A stretch of 20,181 nt of DNA, from the NCBI GenBank assembly GCA_027325115.1, contig DAHWFG010000133.1, positions 1-20,181 of the forward strand. Reading direction: 5' to 3'. Source of the stretch: JAKBCQ01 sp021807585. Lineage in GTDB: Bacteria; Planctomycetota; Planctomycetia; Isosphaerales; Isosphaeraceae. The notes below the pieces were generated by a model, which saw nothing but the letters and a program-made list of their open reading frames with translations, did no database searches and was not told the origin of the DNA. Every line of letters begins with the position of its first letter. Positions within the stretch are counted from its first letter, which is position 1. The position numbers were made by a program, and so were the translations under genes. Shown here piece by piece: positions 16,142 to 20,181 of this stretch.

Positions 16142-16938
16142 GCCACGCCTCCGATCCGAACCGTCGTCGCGGGAGGACGTTTGAACGATTCGGAGTCGGT
16201 CGATTCGGCCGACCCGCGAGCCGCGGCGCCGACGCCGACGCGATGCGCCGAAATCATGGTATCGGCGTGTTTTGTTTCAATCCCCCTCGCCGAGGAACCT
16301 TTCTGATCCCCCGCCTCGCATGCTGCTTGCATAACCGCCCCGGCTCGGGATATCTCGCGTTCCGTTTCATCGGCTCGCAAGCCTCCGGCGCGCAGCAATC
16401 GTCCCGTCGATTCGACGAGCGAAGCGAACACGCTCGAAGCCGCGATCGGCTCGGCTTCGGCGTCTCCCGCCGTCGATTCGAGCTCACCGAACAACGCGGG
16501 AGGCCCCTGCGGTCCCGTTCCAATAATGAGAGTGCGATCTCCCGCCCTGACGAGAAAGACCGCATGTTTGGGCGAGATCGACACGCGATCGACAACCGCG
16601 AGAGAGCCCCCCGCACGCGACCGCCCTCGTACGCGCGCCGATCGCCCCGCCATTCCAATCGCGCCCAACGCCAAAATTCCAACCGCGATTGTCATGATCA
16701 TCGTCGATCCCCCGCCGCGCGACGAATCCGAAGCGACCCCCTTCGCGCTTCGAGGCTTTGATTCGGCCGCAAATGCGCTCGCGATCCGCGCGTCGGCGGC
16801 CGTCCCTCCGCGGCGGACCGAATCCGCGGCGGCGTCCCCCCGCGCCGATGCCGTCGACGCGAAGACGACCGACGCCGTCGTCAACAAACATACAAACAAT
16901 AATCTATTAACATAACAAATCACATTCGCCTCGATCAT
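16138..16938 (-). CDS. fliO: FliO-like flagellar biosynthesis protein
   Basis: A 266-residue protein in the position normally held by fliO, which assists assembly of the FliP ring. An N-terminal signal-like segment (residues 9-30) is followed by a low-complexity Ala/Gly/Ser/Arg stretch, one transmembrane helix (about 80-98), then a basic linker. The short conserved FliO cytoplasmic domain follows at about 112-142: LAVVDRVSISPKHAVFLVRA and TLIIGTGPQG (in other FliO proteins, vvxrxxLgpkrsvxlvrvgdrxlllGvt). The C-terminal 120 residues are polar and unrecognised. E. coli FliO is only about 120 residues, so this one is long. The start is uncertain: ATG 16938 is given, while GTG 16923 (preceded by GAGG) and TTG 16944 are alternatives. 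It follows the FliG-C-like gene after 50 AT-rich bases and overlaps fliP by 4. Confidence 0.75.
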   Translation of the reverse strand: MIEANVICYVNRLLFVCLLTTASVVFASTASARGDAAADSVRRGGTAADARIASAFAAESKPRSAKGVASDSSRGGGSTMIMTIAVGILALGAIGMAGRSARVRGRSRAGGSLAVVDRVSISPKHAVFLVRAGDRTLIIGTGPQGPPALFGELESTAGDAEAEPIAASSVFASLVESTGRLLRAGGLRADETEREISRAGAVMQAACEAGDQKGSSARGIETKHADTMISAHRVGVGAAARGSAESTDSESFKRPPATTVRIGGVA

Positions 16939-16988
16939 TCCCAAAAGCGTTGAGCACGCATAATTTTTAATTGATCAAATCATAACGA

Positions 16989-17300
16989 TTATTCATCGAC
17001 GATATCATCGGGATCGGCGAAGGCGATCACGCCGTTTCGGCCAAGTCGACGCAGCGTCTCGACGACGTCGCGTCGCGCCTCGTCGGGATTCGCCGCGGAA
17101 TCGGCGGAGTGATCGCGCACCAGATCGTCGAGACGACGCGCCGTCTCGGGGGTGAGTTTGTCGAGAATCCGCCGACGCTGCGCCGCGGTCGCCGCGAACA
17201 GCGCAGCGACGACACTCGACTCCGACGCCTGCGCGATCACAGCTCGAAGGTCGTTGCCGTCGAGCAGATCGAGATCTTGAAAATCGACGAGCTCAGACAA
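16989..17300 (-). CDS. Stand-alone FliG C-domain-like protein
   Basis: A 103-residue protein whose sequence from residue 6 to 93 follows the FliG C-terminal domain: FQDLDLLDGNDLRAVI aligns with FEDxVxLDDRxIQRxL. This is followed by an ALxxA..xxRxxILxxL stretch, an Asp58-Asp59 pair near the place of the torque-helix aspartates, and the closing RRDVVETLRRLGRNGVIAF (AQKxIVxxxRRLxExGEIxI in FliG). No N or middle domain precedes it. The start is TTG 17300, set by a perfect AGGAGG (17307-17312) six bases upstream; longer frames upstream are antisense-like shadow of fliG. The start overlaps the end of fliG by 8 bases, so the two are probably translated together. It occupies the slot where other operons have fliH or fliN. 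It could be a second rotor subunit; assignment as a FliG paralogue is by motif reading only. Confidence 0.65.
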   Translation of the reverse strand: MSELVDFQDLDLLDGNDLRAVIAQASESSVVAALFAATAAQRRRILDKLTPETARRLDDLVRDHSADSAANPDEARRDVVETLRRLGRNGVIAFADPDDIVDE

Positions 17301-17886
17301 GAATCGCCTCCTGACCGCTCGGGTCGGGTAAGTTGATCGCGCCCAAATCCTGCAACCCTCGAATCCGCTCGGCGAGCTCGGCCTGTGCCGATTCGGCGTC
17401 GTCGAGCCGGAACGGCCCCAGCCGCGCCAGCACGCCGCGCAAAGCCTCAGCCGATCTCGATCCCAGCGATTCAATCACGTGATCGCGCGTTGCTCGTGAA
17501 GCCCCCGCCAAAGCCAAAGCCCATGTCGTCGCGTCCTCGTCGTGATACGCCTCGCGAATATCGCGCGGAACCATCTTGACGAGATCCTCGAAAACAAAGC
17601 GAAGCCGACGCATCCCAAGCCGATAAAACTCGTCGAGAACACGACGGCGTTCGTCGACGTCGATCCGATCAAGCCGAGCAATCTCGAGAGTCACCGCCTC
17701 GACCGCCGACCGATCGAGACGCGCCAACATCTGAGAAGCCAACGGTTGTTCCAAACTCACCAATAAGATCGCGGCCTTCCTTAGCGGTGTCGGATCGAGC
17801 GTCGCGCTGAGGCGATCCGACGAGTGATCGAGCCGTGTTGAAGGCGCGGGTTTACGCCCAGGATGATCATCGATTCGAGTCGTCAT
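17293..17886 (-). CDS. fliG: Compact FliG flagellar motor switch protein (N and C domains only)
   Basis: A 197-residue FliG, against about 330 in typical species. FliG builds the rotor C-ring, binding FliF by its N domain and MotA by its C domain. The N domain is seen at 30-93 (LRKAAILLVSLEQPLASQML, then VTLEIARLDRIDVDERRRVLDEFYRL). The C domain follows directly at 95-186: LRFVFEDLVKM, ALALAGAS, LGPFRLDDAESAQAE. The intervening FliG-M domain, which binds FliM, is absent. Positions equivalent to the E. coli torque residues are partly changed: Arg281 and Arg297 remain (Arg144, Arg160), but Lys264 is Ala127 and Asp288-Asp289 read Gly151-Val152. ATG 17886 overlaps the fliF TAA by one base and has AGGAGGAG upstream, so the start is secure and the gene is coupled to fliF. 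Its 3' end overlaps a FliG-C-like gene. Confidence 0.82.
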   Translation of the reverse strand: MTTRIDDHPGRKPAPSTRLDHSSDRLSATLDPTPLRKAAILLVSLEQPLASQMLARLDRSAVEAVTLEIARLDRIDVDERRRVLDEFYRLGMRRLRFVFEDLVKMVPRDIREAYHDEDATTWALALAGASRATRDHVIESLGSRSAEALRGVLARLGPFRLDDAESAQAELAERIRGLQDLGAINLPDPSGQEAILV

Positions 17887-19352
17887 TACGCACGCTCCTC
17901 CTGGCCGATCCAGCGTTGCAACACCCCCGCGGCAGCGATCGGCTCGTGACGCACCAATTCCCGCACCCGATCGAGATCATTCAATTCACCCGTTTCAGTC
18001 GCGTCGAGCCCAATACCGGTCCCGCGCGCAGCAAGCTTCACTCCGCCAAAAGGCTTCCGCTTCGCCGCCGCGATCCCCACAAACACCGCCACAATCGCCG
18101 CCGATCCCGCTCCCGCGGCGATGATCGACCAATCGACAGCCCCCCGAAGGTTCGCCGATCCCGCCGCCGGCGGAGATGCGACCTCGATCGGCTCGTCGCC
18201 AAGATCCGAGTAAATGTCGATCTTGATCTCACCGATTTGCTCGTGCGAAAGCGTGTACCGAACCGTATCGCGTATCGTCTCCTCAACCCGCGCGCGAATC
18301 GGCTGAAGCTCGTCAAAGCTCGGGTTCACTCCCGGCGATTGCCTCCGATAAAGCTTCGCGTAATGCGAACGAGGCGCGAGAACGAGAATGTCCACTTTGG
18401 ATGCCGGCGGAGTTGAACGAGGAATCACAACCGCCACGCTCGTCGTTTCTTCGGGTTCTTCAAGCGAAAGAGGCCGGTTCGCCGCGACACGCGCCCCGCG
18501 AACCCGACGAGGCTCGGCACGAGACGCCGTTTCAACCGGAACCGACGAGGGATCTTCGGCGCGAAGACTCACCTTCACCTGCACGCCTTCGATCAATCGA
18601 ACCAGTTGCGTTTCCAGACGCTCCGAAAGCTCTTCCTCCCGCGCTTGGTTCATCGCCGGTTTGCCCGCGGAGCGATCCCCCGCAACCAAATACTGACGCC
18701 GTGCCCGATCCATCAAAGTAATCCCGTCCGCGGACAGCCCCGTCACGTTCGTCAATAACGACGTTTGAATCGCGTCGATCGTCCGTGTCGAGATCGCTCG
18801 GTTGTCGCGCGTATCAAGCAAAATGAACACGCGAGCCCCCGCGGATTCGTCGAACGATCGCGCCTTTGCTTTCACCAACTCTTTCTTGCCGATCCGCACG
18901 TGCGCGTCTTCGATCGTCGCGTCGAGGTTTTCAATCAAAGCCTCAAGCTCGTGTTCCTTCGCGGTGTTTCGGCGATCTTCGCGTAACGCCGGATCTTCCA
19001 GCAAACTCGTAAGCCCGAACGCGTGCGATTCGTCGCGAATCTGATCGTAAGTCGGCGGGATCAGTTTATTTTTTTCGAGGATCGATTCGGCTTCGAGCAC
19101 TTTGGTCTGCGCGACCGCGACTCGTCCGCGCGCGTCGACCCGCGCCGTGATATTCGTCGCGGCGAGCGCCGATTGGATTCGACGGGAGGTTTCGGGAGTG
19201 AATGATCGCCCCTGCGCAACCTGCACCCACGGTTCGGGTCGACCGGCGCCGAGCCAAACCGCGATCCCCAAAGCCGATCCTAATACAATCAAGAACCCCG
19301 CGATGAAGTGTCTCGGCGAATCATTTCCCGCGGAAACGATGCGCGTCAGCAT
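17886..19352 (-). CDS. fliF: Flagellar MS-ring protein FliF
   Basis: A 488-residue FliF, the inner-membrane ring on which the flagellum is built. One transmembrane helix lies near the N terminus (about 15-36) and a second near the C terminus (about 408-430), enclosing the periplasmic ring-building (YscJ/FliF) domains, for example LEALIENLDATIEDAHVRI and VTGLSADGITLMD. The last 30 residues (DRVRELVRHEPIAAAGVLQRWIGQEE) match the FliG-binding tail of FliF (NDPRxVAxVIRQWM). The start is uncertain: ATG 19352 is placed just before the first helix. The frame stays open to 20096, but the extra residues are Arg/Ser-rich and unlike FliF, and no clear ribosome-binding site marks either choice. It is the first gene of the operon and its TAA overlaps the fliG ATG. 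Confidence 0.88.
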   Translation of the reverse strand: MLTRIVSAGNDSPRHFIAGFLIVLGSALGIAVWLGAGRPEPWVQVAQGRSFTPETSRRIQSALAATNITARVDARGRVAVAQTKVLEAESILEKNKLIPPTYDQIRDESHAFGLTSLLEDPALREDRRNTAKEHELEALIENLDATIEDAHVRIGKKELVKAKARSFDESAGARVFILLDTRDNRAISTRTIDAIQTSLLTNVTGLSADGITLMDRARRQYLVAGDRSAGKPAMNQAREEELSERLETQLVRLIEGVQVKVSLRAEDPSSVPVETASRAEPRRVRGARVAANRPLSLEEPEETTSVAVVIPRSTPPASKVDILVLAPRSHYAKLYRRQSPGVNPSFDELQPIRARVEETIRDTVRYTLSHEQIGEIKIDIYSDLGDEPIEVASPPAAGSANLRGAVDWSIIAAGAGSAAIVAVFVGIAAAKRKPFGGVKLAARGTGIGLDATETGELNDLDRVRELVRHEPIAAAGVLQRWIGQEERA

Positions 19353-19848
19353 GCGTTCGACCGCGGTCCACGGCTTCGTCGCCTGCCGGCTCGGTCTCGC
19401 GTTTGTGGGATCGGTTCGCACCGACGTCCGCTCCCCGGGGAAGTCGATCCCCGAAAGCGACCCGAGAGGATTTCGGGCGCCGCCGCACGGAACGCAAGTG
19501 AGGTTCGAAGGAGAGTTTGTACGTTCGATGACGAGCGATCGCTCGCCATATCGACCGCCTGAAGCCGCTCCGTCTTCGCTCTCGCTCGGTCGTTTTTCCG
19601 CCGAGCCCCTCGAGTTGCGACCGGCGTCGGCCGATCGTCGTCCTTCCCTGGATCTCGCTCGAGGTCGTTTCGCCTTCCGTGCCGACGTTTTCTCGCACTT
19701 CAAGCCGATCTTGTCAATCGAAACCCGACCGTCCAATCGCGCTTCAACGCGGTCTTCGCAAGTCGATAAACTTGAGGTCGCAGGCTCAAGAATCGTCTCG
19801 AATGGAATGTAACTTCTTGAAAACACAATCGATCGGGAAAAACAACCA

Positions 19849-19968
19849 AGCGAAGCCAATCGAAACATGGGTGATATACGGGTTTTATGACGCCAATCAA
19901 CGTTCGATCGCAAACCCGCGTGAGCAAAAGCGCCGAGCAAAGCCAATCGAAACTTGGGTGATTTGCGG
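19849..19968. repeat. Two copies of a 33-bp direct repeat
   Basis: The copies at 19849-19881 and 19936-19968 agree at 29 of 33 positions (shared core AAGCCAATCGAAAC followed by TGGGTGAT). The copies are separated by 54 bases of unrelated sequence. The right copy is preceded by CCGAG and so contains CCGAGC-N4-CCAAT and CTTGGGTG, the same spaced words seen at 196-216 and 262-285 in the left-edge array. The window ends in CGAACAAAGCC, which could be the beginning of a further copy cut by the edge. Confidence 0.7.
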
Positions 19969-19980
19969 AATGGAGATCGA

Positions 19981-20008
19981 ATTACATAGTGCAATCGACT
20001 CTGTGCAA
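19981..20008 (-). promoter_or_regulatory. Weak sigma-70-like promoter candidate
   Basis: On the minus strand TTGCAC (20003-20008) is separated by 16 bases from TGTAAT (19981-19986), which matches the TATAAT consensus at five of six positions. It points toward fliF, but would give a leader of about 620 bases that includes both 33-bp repeats. Promoter consensus in this lineage is not known to me, so this is a candidate only. Confidence 0.2.
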
Positions 20009-20181
20009 GAATCGGATCGCCGCTTTGAAAGCGTTTGAACAACGATCGAAATCGCCGCGTGCGCGACGAATCTTTAAGACAATCGAAAGATCGCATGGCT
20101 TGGAAGGTGGCTAAATTGGCGATTATGGGTGAGGTTTAGTGTGGTTTTTTTAAAGTTGAACTTTGGATTTCGAACAAAGCC

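Larger units (their letters stand above)
19353..20181. other. Upstream region of the flagellar operon, no supported gene
   Basis: About 830 bases without a convincing gene. From 19353 to about 19700 the sequence is GC-rich and open in the fliF frame, so fliF could begin further upstream than annotated. From about 19800 it becomes AT-rich and carries the 33-bp repeats. Near the edge, AAAGTT (20152-20157) and AACTTT (20159-20164) form a small inverted repeat next to a run of seven T, oriented wrongly for a terminator of minus-strand reading. I looked for flagellar sigma-28 and sigma-54 type promoters on the minus strand and saw none. Confidence 0.5.

Noticed and set aside
19761..19778. GTCGATAA resembling a flagellar sigma-28 -10 box
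   Set aside because: It is on the + strand, pointing away from fliF, and lacks a TAAA -35 element at the right distance.
19679..20038. A 119-residue + strand frame containing AKPIETWVI twice
   Set aside because: The repeated peptide is just the 33-bp DNA repeat read in one frame. The related left-edge copies do not keep that frame, and there is no ribosome-binding site.
19353..20096. N-terminal extension of fliF by up to 248 residues
   Set aside because: The residues are basic and disordered, partly encoded by the 33-bp repeats, and unlike any FliF. A shorter extension to about 19700 cannot be fully excluded.
20141..20164. Run of T with an AAAGTT/AACTTT inverted repeat as a terminator
   Set aside because: The T-run precedes the stem on the + strand and becomes an A-run after it on the minus strand, so neither direction gives a stem followed by T.

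Overview
This is a GC-rich bacterial window. It is very rich in GATC/CGATCG motifs, and its gene boundaries and some short coding patches are strikingly AT-rich. The gene families suggest a free-living flagellated heterotroph. The cysteine-free transhydrogenase, the response-regulator/cyclase fusion and the unusual flagellar proteins would fit a member of the Planctomycetota, but this taxonomic guess is an inference; no rRNA or other marker gene is present. No tRNA, rRNA, insertion sequence, CRISPR array or prophage gene was found.

Layout. Positions 1-650 hold no convincing gene but carry a tandem/degenerate repeat array. Then come, on the + strand, a soluble pyridine nucleotide transhydrogenase (sthA), a class-II-type cyclic nucleotide phosphodiesterase and a receiver-adenylate cyclase fusion, the last two forming a cAMP make-and-break pair. 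A minus-strand Gfo/Idh/MocA oxidoreductase (4168-5208) is followed by a 540-base gap containing an apparently orphan intrinsic terminator. From 5752 to 12912 four + strand genes form a lipid-catabolism block: a FadJ-type hydratase/dehydrogenase, a FadA-type thiolase, a long-chain acyl-CoA ligase and glycerol-3-phosphate dehydrogenase (glpD). Together they would degrade the fatty acids and the glycerol moiety of lipids, with SthA able to rebalance NADH and NADPH.

From 19352 down to 13015 the minus strand carries one tightly packed flagellar operon in the order fliF, fliG, a FliG-C-like gene, fliO, fliP, fliQ, fliR, flhB. It encodes the MS-ring, the rotor and the export-gate core, but it is abnormal. 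FliG lacks its middle (FliM-binding) domain. A separate 103-residue protein that looks like a second FliG C-domain overlaps the fliG stop. FlhB has GNGD where the NPTH autocleavage motif should be. FliO and FliP carry long low-complexity extracytoplasmic segments. fliM/fliN, fliE, fliH-fliJ and flhA are not in the window. This rearranged switch and substrate-specificity apparatus is the most interesting content here.

Positions 19353-20181 are the AT-richer upstream region of the flagellar operon. They carry two copies of a 33-bp repeat that shares a spaced core (CCGAGC-N4-CCAAT, then CTTGGGTG) with the repeats at the left edge, so the same intergenic repeat family seems to sit at both ends of the window.
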